The notes beneath the pieces were generated by a model. It did no database searches. It had not been told where the DNA came from and worked only from the letters and a program-made list of their open reading frames with translations. A program made the position numbers and the translations under genes. 64,000 nt of DNA from the NCBI GenBank assembly GCA_963668605.1, contig OY764903.1:124001-188000 (forward strand), given 5' to 3'. Source of the DNA: G963668605 sp963668605 (GTDB lineage Bacteria; Acidobacteriota; Terriglobia; Bryobacterales; Bryobacteraceae). This document shows, piece after piece, positions 43,663-52,818 of this stretch. Numbering within the stretch: position 1 is the first letter of the stretch; the number at the start of each line of letters is the position of its first letter.

Positions 43663-44676
43663 CTAGAAGCCGCTACGCGGACGGTAACCCGGCCGGGCGC
43701 GGATGCGGTACTTCTTGCCGGCGTCTGAGGTGATTTCCACCGAAATTTTGCGGAAGCCCTCGTTCGGGTTCAACGCCGGGTAGTAGGTGACCGTATAGGA
43801 ATTGCCCAGGTCTTCGCGGATCGACTCAAACGCCTCCACCTGCTTCTGCCAAGTCTTGGCGAAGTAGGCTTTGCCGCCAGTGCGAGTGGAAATGCGCCGG
43901 AACACTCCGGAGGATATGGCGTCCTTGCTGGCTTCGGCGGTGGAGATTACATAGATTGGGATGCCTTCGTCCTCGGCCACGGCGCGCACGTCGTCGGGCG
44001 CTACCATGCTGGCATTGTCGGGTCCGTTGGAGAACACGATGACTACCTTGCGGCCGGGCACTTTGGCTGCGTCGCGAAGGGTCAGCAACAGGCCGTTGTA
44101 TAACGCGGAATCGTCGCCGGCGACGGCCTTGCGCAGGCCAGTGATCACATCACTGCGGTCACGCGACAGACCCGCCGCCCGCGTCAGGTTGCGGCTGAAG
44201 GTGTAGACCGCCACCGAATCCGCGCGGTCGAGTCCGCGCACAAAGTCGGCGATTGCATCGGAGGCGTACACAAAACCGCGATACATGTAATTGCTCGTGT
44301 CAAAGAGCACGAAAACATTGGTGCCGGTGAAAGCGTCGGCGCGCAACTCGGGCGCAGTCTCGAGTTCCATCGTGCCTGGCGTCAGCAGCGGCCGTGTGGC
44401 GCCGCCCTCGAGCACCTGCAAGGCGGGCTTGTTTCCTTCCGTGAACGTCGCGAGCTTTTGGACGATACCGTCCTCGCTAATCTTGAAATCGCCGGGCTTC
44501 AGGCCGTTGACATATTTTCCTTTCGAGTCGGTGACGGTGAAGCTGAGCACGACCATGTCGACTTTAATGCGGATCAGCGGCCGCTGCGAGTCCTGCGCAA
44601 AGAGCCACACGGCGCCTCCACCGAGCGCCGCCAGTGTCAAAATCAACGCGATTCCCTGTCTAGCTGCTTGTGTCAC
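43663..44676 (-). CDS. VWA-domain protein, 'VWFA-related Acidobacterial domain' type
   Basis: 337-aa exported protein. A signal or anchor segment (IALILTLAALGGGAVWLFA) is followed by the beta-rich block IRIKVDMVVLSFTVTDSKGKYVNGLKPGDFKISEDG, which is the hallmark of the family, and then a von Willebrand A domain with a MIDAS-like DTSNY at FVLFDTSNYMYRG. The C-terminal YPALNPNEGFRKISVEI .. YRIRARPGY is also typical. These proteins are greatly expanded in Acidobacteriota; their function is unknown. GTG at 44676 is set by GGAGG 4 nt upstream. Confidence 0.88.
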   Translation of the reverse strand: MTQAARQGIALILTLAALGGGAVWLFAQDSQRPLIRIKVDMVVLSFTVTDSKGKYVNGLKPGDFKISEDGIVQKLATFTEGNKPALQVLEGGATRPLLTPGTMELETAPELRADAFTGTNVFVLFDTSNYMYRGFVYASDAIADFVRGLDRADSVAVYTFSRNLTRAAGLSRDRSDVITGLRKAVAGDDSALYNGLLLTLRDAAKVPGRKVVIVFSNGPDNASMVAPDDVRAVAEDEGIPIYVISTAEASKDAISSGVFRRISTRTGGKAYFAKTWQKQVEAFESIREDLGNSYTVTYYPALNPNEGFRKISVEITSDAGKKYRIRARPGYRPRSGF

Positions 44677-44712
44677 GATGCCTCCGTATCGTTTCCGCTC
44701 AGTTACGTCCAG

Positions 44713-47700
44713 TTATTGCGGCAGGGCGGCCTGATTCGCCGCTATCATCTTCTTCGATTGCGCACGCACTTCGTTTCCCACCACGTGAAGCGACCGTAGC
44801 AGCGCGGGCCAGTCCTCCAGGTGTGTGGCGAAAATCTGTTCCACGGTCTTCTGCGTCCATTCCGGCACCAGGACGTTGAGTTGCGACGGCGGCGCGTGGA
44901 CCTCGTCCGAAAGTGCCGCAAAGTACAGCAGATTCGATTCCCAACTCTCCGCCATAATGCGGCTCGAATAGCCCATCAACGTCGGGAATGTCCGCAGATT
45001 CAACAACTCCGGCTGATAACTGTTAGCCAGAGTCGGCTTGGGCGTGCCAAACGCACGGGAGATCGCCTCCGTGCCGACCTCGTCCGGTACGGATTTCGAG
45101 AGGTGTTGAATCTCTCCGGCGAACGGCCCGGAACCGCTCCATCCGGCCGCCAGTAAATCGCGCGAGAGCAGATACTGTTCCGAAGGCATTACGAATTCCA
45201 GCGCGTCCGGCAGCAGGCCCTGATCGAGCAGCCGCGCCACCTTTGAGACACGTGCCGGCGGGGCATATTCGCCCAGTGCGTTCATCACAGTCGAGCGAAC
45301 CTTGGTATCGAGCGCGGCCTCCGCCAAGGCCGATTCAGCCAAGCGCATGTGCAGGCCGACCCAGTAAGTCTGCGCGGGCGTAACACGCCACCAGCGCGGC
45401 ACCTTGGCCATCAGGATCATCTGCGGCACCAGATCGCCCCAAATCAGAGCCTGCTCGCGCCGCGGGATCAGGAAATTCTGCTCGGCTTCGGCGAGCGCGT
45501 AAGGCAGCCCCGCGAGCGACCCGACCAGGCGGCCGCCGGCGCTCGATGGCCAGCCGGACCCAAACACCTCGGTCTGCTTCCACGTCTGGTTCGTGCCCTG
45601 GATGCCCAGGAAATCGTGGCCGCGCACGAACAGTGGGTTGGTTTGCAGGATCTGGGCCCCCGGCGGCGCGTAGTGAGCGTAGTTCATACCCACCAGCGTG
45701 TCGCGCATAATCGGCGCCAGCAGTCCACGCAAGTCCTTGAGCTTTTCGGGGTCGTTGCCAGCCTTCTCGATGGATGCGCGCAGGTTCAGTTTTCGCTGCG
45801 ATTCCACGTGCCGCTCGGCCCAATACCCGAACGCGAAGGAGTTCTTTTCGGCGCCTGAAAGCGACGAGCGCGGGAGCTGTACCTCGGCGATGCGCGAAGC
45901 GAGTTTCTGGAGCAGGGCGGTATCGAGTTTGCCCCCGTGCGTGAGGCTATCGATGTGCTCGGCGATGTCGAAGAGGACCTTTAGCGAAACCAGATTCTGG
46001 GCTTCGAAGATCCGCATCATGTTCTGCACTAATTGGGTGTGCGAGTCCACGTCAAGCGACGTTTGCGCTCCCGCAAGCAGGTCGGTCAAGGCATCCTGGG
46101 GTGAGGCTCCGGGCTTGGCTCCGGCGGCCTGCAGCAACTGCTTCGTCCCAATGTAGCCCGCGTCGAAGAGATCCTTCCCGTTCTTGAGCTTGCCGAAAGG
46201 CGCAATCAATCCGGCGAGCGTGGCGTCAGCGTCCGCTTTGGGAATCGACTCCTGGCGGCAGAAAATCTGCCACAAACTCACCAGCGCCTGCATGGTGCCG
46301 GCGACATCTGCCCGCAACCCCTGATCGCGGATCTGCAGGACGGCTTGCGCCGTGTCGAGGTACTGATTGATCGTCTCGTCCCTGAGCGTAGGCGCTTCGT
46401 TCAAGATTGCAAACTGCGAGCCGAACAGCTTGTAATTGCGTGCGAGCCGGTCCACTGTCGCGGGTTTCAGCGGCGTTGCGCGCCGCCGGTCAAGATCGCT
46501 CAGCGCCATGAAGATTTTGAGCGGTTCGTTCTCCACCGCTTTTCGCGAGAGGCCGAATAGCGCCTCAATCAGGTCGTCCGGATCTTTCCAGCCGGTCGCG
46601 GCCTTCGTGAGCTTTCCATCGTACTTTCCATGCGGGTGTTGTACGAAGAGGCTTTTCCAGATTTCCAGGTTTCCTGGAATCAGCACCTTCCCATCGGCGC
46701 CGACTCGCAACCGCGTCGTCAACAGCATCATGTCCGTGTTGGAGCGGAACACGGGCCGCGCCGGACCTGGGCTGGTCACCTTGCCCTTAATGGCGTTGTA
46801 ATAGCGCCGCATCCGGGCCGGATCGGTCAGGTACTCCTGCACCGGCCCGCGCACGCGTGTCAACGCATCGAAGTAGCTGGCCAGCCAGCCATCCTCTTTC
46901 ACGATCAGGCGTTCAAAGAATTGGGCGCCGTGCTCGGGACTCACGCCAACCAGATCGGCCCAGGCTTTTTCGGATCTCGCGCCGCCTGGCGCCACGGCCC
47001 TGCCGTTGCGAATCTGAAACATGCCTCCGAAGAAATCCAGAACGTGGGCGAACGACTTGGATTTTTGCACCGAGATGGCCTTGCGCAACTGATCCGCTGT
47101 GTCCGGATCCAGCTTCGTCATTCCAAGGTAGAGGCGGCACAGCGACGGGTCCCCGAGAAATGTGTCGATAAACTCCTGCCCCTGTTTCTCTCTGGAACTG
47201 CGCCAGTAGTCGGCGCCGAACAGGACGGGAGCCTGCGTAGGATGAAAATCGTATTCGAAGGGACGATTCGCGCGCAGCGCCTGCTCAAGCTCCGCGAGGG
47301 GGAAGCCCGAATCGATCGTCAGAAACGCGCGGGTAGCGTTGATCGTTTCCAGAACCACGTCGCTGCCGCACCCGCCGCGCATGCGATAGCCGATCACTCG
47401 GAGCAGATCAGCCGTCGCGCTCGATTCGCACGACGGGACTTTGAGCATCAGTTCCGCGCCGGCCAGTTTCTCCAACTCGCGCGCTTGCGCAAGGTAGCGG
47501 ATGATCAGCTTCATAAACTCGGTCGGTTCCAGGGATTCGCCGCCGCTCGATGCCTGATAGCCGTTCGTGACCACGTTGCGGGCGAGTGCCGGGAGCAGTT
47601 CCTCCGGCTTCAGGTCCGGCGACAAGGCGGCCATGCGCGCGAAGGAGCGGATCGGCCCTGGAATTGAGATGGCCGCCGCGCCCGGAGTGAGCGGGGCCGT

Positions 47701-48087
47701 CGACGCCGGCGCGGGCAAGGCTAGCGCGGCGCCGCCCGCCGCGTGATACTCGGCCACGTGCTTTGCGGCCGCCGGTTGGTCGCCGGCCAACAAGTCGAGA
47801 ACAACCAGTCGCCGCAGAACGGCCGTCCTTTGTGGATTGGCGGGCAGTGCCGTCAGCAGACGCTGATAGACCGCACGCGTCTCGGGATCCTTGTGCAGAT
47901 CCAGGTATTCGGCGTAGGCGGCGACGCTGCCGGCGTCGCCATTCTGCGCTTCGCTCTGGAGCATCGAGCGTGCGCTCAGCGCCTCTCCCCGTCTCAGCAT
48001 CTCGCGGGCCTGCGCCGCACCAGACTGCGCTGGAAGGGTCTCCGGGACCGTCGACAACGACAAAAGAACTGTCAATAACAGTTTCAT
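44713..48087 (-). CDS. Very large secreted protein of unknown function
   Basis: 1124-aa protein with a signal peptide (MKLLLTVLLSLSTVPETLPAQ). Residues 25-135 look like TPR/Sel1-type helical repeats (AREMLRRGEALSARSMLQSEAQNGDAGSVAAYAEYLDLH). The rest is mostly helical with no recognised domain or catalytic motif; short Cys pairs (VPSCESS, RMRGGCGSD) are present. The gene ends 36 nt before the VWA gene on the same strand, so the two are probably cotranscribed. The size, the export signal and the link to a VWA protein suggest a periplasmic assembly. That is inference. Confidence 0.7.
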   Translation of the reverse strand: MKLLLTVLLSLSTVPETLPAQSGAAQAREMLRRGEALSARSMLQSEAQNGDAGSVAAYAEYLDLHKDPETRAVYQRLLTALPANPQRTAVLRRLVVLDLLAGDQPAAAKHVAEYHAAGGAALALPAPASTAPLTPGAAAISIPGPIRSFARMAALSPDLKPEELLPALARNVVTNGYQASSGGESLEPTEFMKLIIRYLAQARELEKLAGAELMLKVPSCESSATADLLRVIGYRMRGGCGSDVVLETINATRAFLTIDSGFPLAELEQALRANRPFEYDFHPTQAPVLFGADYWRSSREKQGQEFIDTFLGDPSLCRLYLGMTKLDPDTADQLRKAISVQKSKSFAHVLDFFGGMFQIRNGRAVAPGGARSEKAWADLVGVSPEHGAQFFERLIVKEDGWLASYFDALTRVRGPVQEYLTDPARMRRYYNAIKGKVTSPGPARPVFRSNTDMMLLTTRLRVGADGKVLIPGNLEIWKSLFVQHPHGKYDGKLTKAATGWKDPDDLIEALFGLSRKAVENEPLKIFMALSDLDRRRATPLKPATVDRLARNYKLFGSQFAILNEAPTLRDETINQYLDTAQAVLQIRDQGLRADVAGTMQALVSLWQIFCRQESIPKADADATLAGLIAPFGKLKNGKDLFDAGYIGTKQLLQAAGAKPGASPQDALTDLLAGAQTSLDVDSHTQLVQNMMRIFEAQNLVSLKVLFDIAEHIDSLTHGGKLDTALLQKLASRIAEVQLPRSSLSGAEKNSFAFGYWAERHVESQRKLNLRASIEKAGNDPEKLKDLRGLLAPIMRDTLVGMNYAHYAPPGAQILQTNPLFVRGHDFLGIQGTNQTWKQTEVFGSGWPSSAGGRLVGSLAGLPYALAEAEQNFLIPRREQALIWGDLVPQMILMAKVPRWWRVTPAQTYWVGLHMRLAESALAEAALDTKVRSTVMNALGEYAPPARVSKVARLLDQGLLPDALEFVMPSEQYLLSRDLLAAGWSGSGPFAGEIQHLSKSVPDEVGTEAISRAFGTPKPTLANSYQPELLNLRTFPTLMGYSSRIMAESWESNLLYFAALSDEVHAPPSQLNVLVPEWTQKTVEQIFATHLEDWPALLRSLHVVGNEVRAQSKKMIAANQAALPQ

Positions 48088-48276
48088 CGCCGCATCTCCC
48101 TCTGCCTTGGATAAATACTCTACCACCTTTTGCTCCAACCCAGATAGCAAATCAGGACGCAACGCCTTCGGGACTGCACATGCGAAGTCCAGCGCACGGG
48201 GCGCGTTATGTGAAGAGAGATGATTGGGCGAAGTCGAAAGATGCGGCGTTTGTACTGACGTCGCGGCGTACTTGTT

Positions 48277-48942
48277 TCAGGTCAGGTCCGGTTCCCACGA
48301 CTTGGCCGGCGCCCTCTTCGGCCAGAACGCCTTCAGCCAGGTGCCGAGATTCAGGTAAAAGGACAGGACTAGTACGCTGTTGCCGAGTGCGATCGTGCGA
48401 GGCGAGATTTGCCGCATGGCGTGTCCGAAAGCGGCGCCCGTACACGCCAATCCGAGTCCGGCCGTGATCGCCAGAAGCGTCCGGTCGGGACTTCGCGCGC
48501 CTAACAGAACCGCCCAAAGCAGCAGCACCAGCACCGTCGCGCAGAAGTTGAAGTCTCGATTGACCAGTGTCATGTACCGATTCATGTGCGACCCTCTATG
48601 GATCAGGAAGATTATCGAAATCAGCGCGGCAGAAGCGAGCCAAAGCCAGCGGCTCAGGTTGCGCCCGCGCGAATCCATATATCTCCAGAGCAATGAAAAC
48701 ACCAGCAGTAGCAGGAACACATTTCGGAGCGACTCGTCGATCCAGAACAACTGCGAACTGAAGGTGGTGTGACGCTCCGTGATCAACCAGGCAGATATGT
48801 CCATTACGCCCGTCAAAAACGTCAGGATGAGATAGGTCAACAAAAGGATGTATTTGCGCCACTCTCCACGCAGCATGCAGGTGATGGCCGCTGCTTCCAG
48901 CACCGCACCGCCGAGCCAGAAGACGAAATTAAGGGAAAGCAT
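48277..48942 (-). CDS. Polytopic membrane protein of unknown function
   Basis: 221-aa protein with about seven predicted membrane segments (FVFWLGGAVLEAAAITCML, YILLLTYLILTFLTGVM, VFLLLLVFSLLWRY, WLWLASAALISIIFLI, FCATVLVLLLWAVLLGA, LLAITAGLGLACTGAAF, LGNSVLVLSFYLNLGTWL). Charged residues between them are few. No family signature or active-site motif was recognised. The 190 nt between this gene and the large upstream gene on the same strand hold no feature that I can see. Confidence 0.65.
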   Translation of the reverse strand: MLSLNFVFWLGGAVLEAAAITCMLRGEWRKYILLLTYLILTFLTGVMDISAWLITERHTTFSSQLFWIDESLRNVFLLLLVFSLLWRYMDSRGRNLSRWLWLASAALISIIFLIHRGSHMNRYMTLVNRDFNFCATVLVLLLWAVLLGARSPDRTLLAITAGLGLACTGAAFGHAMRQISPRTIALGNSVLVLSFYLNLGTWLKAFWPKRAPAKSWEPDLT

Positions 48943-49007
48943 ACTTCCTTTCTTCCCATCGGACGATCCGCCAGTTTTCTGCAGAAAATTACGCTAGAAT
49001 TCGTGTA

Positions 49008-49409
49008 TTGCTGACTCGGGGCACAGTTTTCGATTATTTTCAGAGCGCATTCCGCCGCTTGCCGCTGCATGCGGAGCCGGCGGTTCGGCTCGGCCCGCTG
49101 GTTCTTGGCCCCGATAGGCTCTGTGCGGCGTTCCATGTGCCGCACGACGCGGGCCGGATTGAGCGCGTCGCCTATCGCTGCACCTCGTGCGCCACGCTCG
49201 TTGCTTTGTGTGAGCACTTAAGCGAACTGGCATCGGGCCGTACCCTCGTGGAGGCCCGTCGTCTGGATGCGTCCGCCCTATTGGCGCTGCATCCGGAGAT
49301 TCCGGTCGGCCGCCGGGACCGGTCCGCTCTGGCCGTCGCGGCCTTTCATGCGGCGCTGCCGCTCGAAACCACCTGCCACACAAGAACCACGTGCCACACC
49401 AAACCATAG
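49008..49409 (+). CDS. NifU/IscU-like Fe-S scaffold-type protein
   Basis: 133-aa protein resembling the NifU N-terminal fold: FHVPHDAGRIERVAYRCTSCATLVALCEHLSELASG, then LLALHPEIPVGRRDRSALAVAAFHAAL, which matches the 'L..ip..k..cs.La..a...al' end of IscU-like scaffolds. Cysteines are at CTSCATLVALC, but the ligand order differs from classic IscU. The start is uncertain: TTG at 49008 is used because a TAGAAT lies 7 nt before it. A second CHTRTTC repeat at the C-terminus is odd. It precedes a DsrE-like gene. Confidence 0.55.
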   Translation: MLTRGTVFDYFQSAFRRLPLHAEPAVRLGPLVLGPDRLCAAFHVPHDAGRIERVAYRCTSCATLVALCEHLSELASGRTLVEARRLDASALLALHPEIPVGRRDRSALAVAAFHAALPLETTCHTRTTCHTKP

Positions 49410-49419
49410 GAGATTCAAT

Positions 49420-49758
49420 TTGAAAGTTGCATACATTTTTTCCACACAGGGGCATAGCGTCTCCTACAAACTCGGGAAAATGATTCTGCCGCAGCTCGAG
49501 GAAGGCCGTCACGGCGCCGACGTGGTGGGCATGTTTTTCTTTGAAGACAACTGCTACGTTCTGCAACAGGGCAACCCTGTTGGCGAGCGTCTCGCCGCGG
49601 TCGCGAGAAAGTCCGGCATGCTGCTGATGTGCTGCGATCAATGCTGTTATGAACGCGACATTGCCGGCAAGCTGATCGACGGCGTGCCAATCGGCTGTTT
49701 CCCCGACCTTTACAAAGCTCTGGCGGGCAACATGCCGGATCAGGTGATTACGCTGTAG
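49420..49758 (+). CDS. DsrE-family small sulfur-relay-like protein
   Basis: 112-aa protein LKVAYIFSTQGHSVSYKLGKMILPQLEEGRHGAD.. with the DsrE/DsrF-like fold pattern (beta-alpha start, MFFFEDNCYVLQQGN, then a Cys cluster LLMCCDQCCYERDI). Such proteins carry sulfane sulfur on cysteines or belong to sulfur-transfer systems. TTG at 49420 is fixed by TAGGAG 7 nt upstream; upstream sequence in the frame overlaps the previous gene and is not protein-like. Being next to an IscU-like gene supports a sulfur or Fe-S role, but no sulfurtransferase activity can be asserted. Confidence 0.72.
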   Translation: MKVAYIFSTQGHSVSYKLGKMILPQLEEGRHGADVVGMFFFEDNCYVLQQGNPVGERLAAVARKSGMLLMCCDQCCYERDIAGKLIDGVPIGCFPDLYKALAGNMPDQVITL

Positions 49759-49773
49759 AATTGTGAAAGCCCT

Positions 49774-50634
49774 ATGGACCCAAAATTCCGAATCGCCGCA
49801 ATTACCGACGAGTTTTCTCCTGATCTGCCCACGGCTCTAGCCGCCATGGCCGCCATCGGCATGACAGGAGCTGAACTTCGCGTCCTCTCCGGTAGGAACA
49901 TCATGGACCTGACGGATGCCGAATTGGCTCGCGTTGTCGAGCAAGCAAAGGCGTATGGGATTGAGATTATCTCCATCGCTTCGCCAGTGTTGAAATGCGT
50001 GCTGCCGGGTGCGCCCGACATCGACAGCCGCTTCCAGCAGGACGTCTTCGGTTCAAAGCACACCTTCGACGATCAGCCTCGTCTGGCCGAGCGTGCCTTC
50101 GAAATCGCGAACCTCACCGGCGCGAAGATCATCCGCGTCTTTTCGTACTGGCGCACGGTGAAACCCGAAAAGTGTTTCGACGCGATCGTCTCGGCCCTCG
50201 CCGACCTCGCTGAAAAGGCGCGCAAGCACGACCTGATCATCGGCCTTGAAAATGAACATGCCTGCAACATCGGTACCGGCGCCGAGTCCGCGGCGATCCT
50301 CAAGGCGCTCGATCATCCCAACCTGAAGCTCGTCTGGGATCCAGCCAACGCGTTGGTGGCCGGCGAGAATCCGTTCCCGGAAGGTTATAAGCTGATCCCG
50401 CCGAGCCGCATCGCGCACGTCCACACCAAGGATTGCCATATGGACGGCCTCAAGCCCATCTGGGGTCCGCTCGGCACGCGCTCCATCGATTGGAAGGGAC
50501 AGATCGACGCGCTCATCGCCGACGGCTACACGGGCTGGCTCAGTCTCGAAACGCACTGGCCCGGACCGGGCGGCGACAAGCTTCAGGGCAGCACGATCTG
50601 CGGCTGGAACCTGCGCGGTCTGGCTTCGGCCTAA
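49774..50634 (+). CDS. Sugar phosphate isomerase/epimerase-like TIM-barrel protein, cytoplasmic
   Basis: 286-aa xylose isomerase-like TIM barrel without a signal peptide. Family blocks include RIAAITDEFSPDLPTAL, GIEIISIASPVLKC, LIIGLENEHACNIGTG (Glu ligand), LKLVWDPANAL (Asp), IAHVHTKDC (His and Asp) and GWLSLETHW (Glu). It begins 15 nt after the DsrE-like gene. The substrate is unknown; similar proteins act on sugar phosphates or inositol derivatives. Confidence 0.85.
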   Translation: MDPKFRIAAITDEFSPDLPTALAAMAAIGMTGAELRVLSGRNIMDLTDAELARVVEQAKAYGIEIISIASPVLKCVLPGAPDIDSRFQQDVFGSKHTFDDQPRLAERAFEIANLTGAKIIRVFSYWRTVKPEKCFDAIVSALADLAEKARKHDLIIGLENEHACNIGTGAESAAILKALDHPNLKLVWDPANALVAGENPFPEGYKLIPPSRIAHVHTKDCHMDGLKPIWGPLGTRSIDWKGQIDALIADGYTGWLSLETHWPGPGGDKLQGSTICGWNLRGLASA

Positions 50635-50730
50635 GCACCCTTCTAGATTAGCGAGCGGCGCCGGCGGATCATGCCGCGCGCCGCGCCCCCCTTTGTGTGC
50701 CGCCGCGAATACAATGGTGAGGACGGTCCC

Positions 50731-51612
50731 ATGACACTCATCGAAACCAAGATCCCCGAACTCCAGCCCATCGCGCGCGGAAAAGTGCGCGACGTCTATC
50801 AGGTGGGCGATTTGCTCTGTATCGTTGCCACCGATAGAATTTCGGCCTTCGACTACATTCTCGCCACCGGCATTCCGGACAAAGGCAAGGTCCTCACGCA
50901 GCTCTCAATCTTCTGGTTCGATCTGCTGCGGGACGTCATGCCCACGCATTTTCTCACAGCCGATGTCTCGCAGTATCCGGAGCCGCTGCGCCATTATCCC
51001 GAACAACTCGCGGGCCGCTCCATGCTCGTGAAGAAGGCGGACATGGTGCAGATCGAGTGCGTTGCGCGCGGCTATCTGTCCGGCTCCGGCTGGAAAGAAT
51101 ACCAGCAGAACGGCACGGTCTGCGGCATCGCTCTTCCCGCTGGATTGAAGGAAAGCAGCCGCCTGCCCGAGCCGATCTTTACGCCTGCCGGCAAAGCGCA
51201 GTCCGGCCACGACGAGAACATTTCGTTCGAGACGGTGTGCGGCCGGGTGGGCCGCGATCTCGCTTCCAAACTGCGCGACTACACTCTGCAGATTTACGAT
51301 CGTGCGGCGCGTTACGCGGAGACGCGCGGCATCATCATCGCAGATACGAAATTCGAATTCGGCTTCGTAAACGGCGAACTCGTGCTGGCCGACGAAGTGC
51401 TCACTCCGGACTCTTCGCGGTTCTGGCCGAGCGAATCGTACGCGGCCGGCGGAGCGCAACCGTCCTATGACAAGCAGTTCGTGCGCGACTATCTGGAGTC
51501 GATCCACTGGAACAAACAGCCGCCGGCGCCCGCACTGCCAGACGACGTTGCGAGCAAGACCGCGGAGAAGTACAAGAGCGCGTATAGCGTAATCACGGGA
51601 ACAGAACTTTGA
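50731..51612 (+). CDS. purC: Phosphoribosylaminoimidazole-succinocarboxamide synthase
   Basis: 293-aa SAICAR synthetase of purine biosynthesis, joining aspartate to CAIR with ATP. Motifs: LIARGKVRDVY-like block IARGKVRDVYQVGD, TDRISAFDYILATGIPDKG, ECVARGYLSGSGWKEY, SGHDENISFE and IADTKFEFGF, plus DEVLTPDSSRFWP. This is the longer type seen in many bacteria and yeast. ATG at 50731 follows a TACAAT (50710-50715) and a GGTGAGGA ribosome binding site. Confidence 0.95.
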   Translation: MTLIETKIPELQPIARGKVRDVYQVGDLLCIVATDRISAFDYILATGIPDKGKVLTQLSIFWFDLLRDVMPTHFLTADVSQYPEPLRHYPEQLAGRSMLVKKADMVQIECVARGYLSGSGWKEYQQNGTVCGIALPAGLKESSRLPEPIFTPAGKAQSGHDENISFETVCGRVGRDLASKLRDYTLQIYDRAARYAETRGIIIADTKFEFGFVNGELVLADEVLTPDSSRFWPSESYAAGGAQPSYDKQFVRDYLESIHWNKQPPAPALPDDVASKTAEKYKSAYSVITGTEL

Positions 51613-52172
51613 ACTGGCTCGACATCGTTCTGCTGTTGCTGATCGGCGCATCAATGATCGGGGGGTTCGCTAAAGGCCTGACGCGCATGGTCGTCGGGCT
51701 GGTTGCGATGGTTGCGGCGCTGGTCCTCAGCTTGGGCTTCTATCGCTCCGTGGGCGCGCTGTTTGAAAGCGCCGGTCTTTCCCGCAATGCCGCCGGATTC
51801 GCCGGTTTTCTAACCATCTTCATCGGAATCGTGATGCTGGGCGGGCTGCTGGGTATGGTCGTCAAACGAGTTCTGAAACTTGTGGGCCTCGGATTTCTCG
51901 ACCGCCTGGGCGGTGCCATGCTTGGTGCGCTGCGCGGCGCGCTCGCAGGGATCATCGTACTCATGGTGATCATGGCGTTCACACCGAAGCCTCCGCCGCT
52001 TGCGGTGAGGGACTCGCGATTGGCGCCCTATCTGTTGGGCGCCTCCGGCCTGATCGTCCGTTTCGCACCACGCGAGTTGCGCGACGGCTATTCGAGGAAC
52101 TGGAGCAAACTCGAGCGCGCCTGGGGTGACATGAAAAAACAGTTGGAGCGCCTACCGGAGGAAAAGTTCTAG
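51609..52172 (+). CDS. cvpA: CvpA-family membrane protein
   Basis: 187-aa protein with four membrane segments (VLLLLIGASMIGGFAKGL, VVGLVAMVAALVLSLGFY, FAGFLTIFIGIVMLGGLLGM, GALRGALAGIIVLMVIMAF) and the family signature in FLDRLGGAMLGALRG. The TTG start overlaps the purC stop (TTGA), giving a purC-cvpA pair; in enterobacteria cvpA is linked to purF, so association with purine genes recurs. The soluble C-terminal tail is basic. Role: colicin V production-related and cell envelope, not precisely known. Confidence 0.85.
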   Translation: MNWLDIVLLLLIGASMIGGFAKGLTRMVVGLVAMVAALVLSLGFYRSVGALFESAGLSRNAAGFAGFLTIFIGIVMLGGLLGMVVKRVLKLVGLGFLDRLGGAMLGALRGALAGIIVLMVIMAFTPKPPPLAVRDSRLAPYLLGASGLIVRFAPRELRDGYSRNWSKLERAWGDMKKQLERLPEEKF

Positions 52173-52188
52173 TAGTCTGCCTATCACT

Positions 52189-52284
52189 GCCTCCGGTCGC
52201 TTTCGCTCCCGGCACCGTTAGGTGGTGCGCCCGGTGGCCGTGGCAATTCGTTCAACAGTGCCGGGAGCGAAAGCGACCGGAGGC
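52189..52284. repeat. REP-like palindromic element, copy 3, abutting the group II intron
   Basis: Arms at 52189-52219 and 52254-52284 (31 nt, 30 of 31 complementary). The variable dinucleotide pairs as TTTCG/CGAAA here versus AACG/CGTT in copy 1, so both arms changed together. The loop reads AGGTGGTGCGCCC .. AATTCGTTCAAC. The first base after the right arm (52285) is the first base of the intron. Confidence 0.92.
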
Positions 52285-52818
52285 GTGTGCCCAGCATGGG
52301 CAGAATCTAATTGGATGAAAGGAGCCAATCGGAGCCGATGAAGGCAACCGTAGCGAAACGCAAGGCGTAGCCGCGAGGCGAAGCCGAAAGAAGCGCGTAG
52401 CAAACTCTCGACCGTAGGGACACGAACTGGCAGTGAGGCCGGGTGCGGGCGGCAAGCTGGCGCCAAACAGCGAAGCCCAAAGATCATCAAGACGCATCAG
52501 GTACAGCCAGTCGGCACGAGGGGACAGATTCTGCACCTTACCTGGGGAGATCTCTTGCATGAGAGTGGAGGAGAAGTCAGCAGAGGCCGTAGTAGCGAAG
52601 AAGCCGTTGTAATGACGGTGGAGCGAAGGGCCGAAGGACCAATGCATTGGAGCTAGAGGAGGAACTGGAGGCCGGCGCAATAAGCGAACTCGAATCGCGG
52701 GACGTCACAACTACGGTGGCGAGAGCCCGGGAGTGCTTTCGGATCAGGCGGTGCAGCCGCGGAAGTCTGAACGCGAGGAGACGATGCCGGAGCTCTGCGA
52801 ACCTCTCGACGGAGAGCA

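Noticed and set aside
43527..43733. 68-codon frame in the gap before the VWA gene
   Set aside because: No ribosome binding site, no conserved pattern, and its 3' end overlaps the VWA gene on the other strand.
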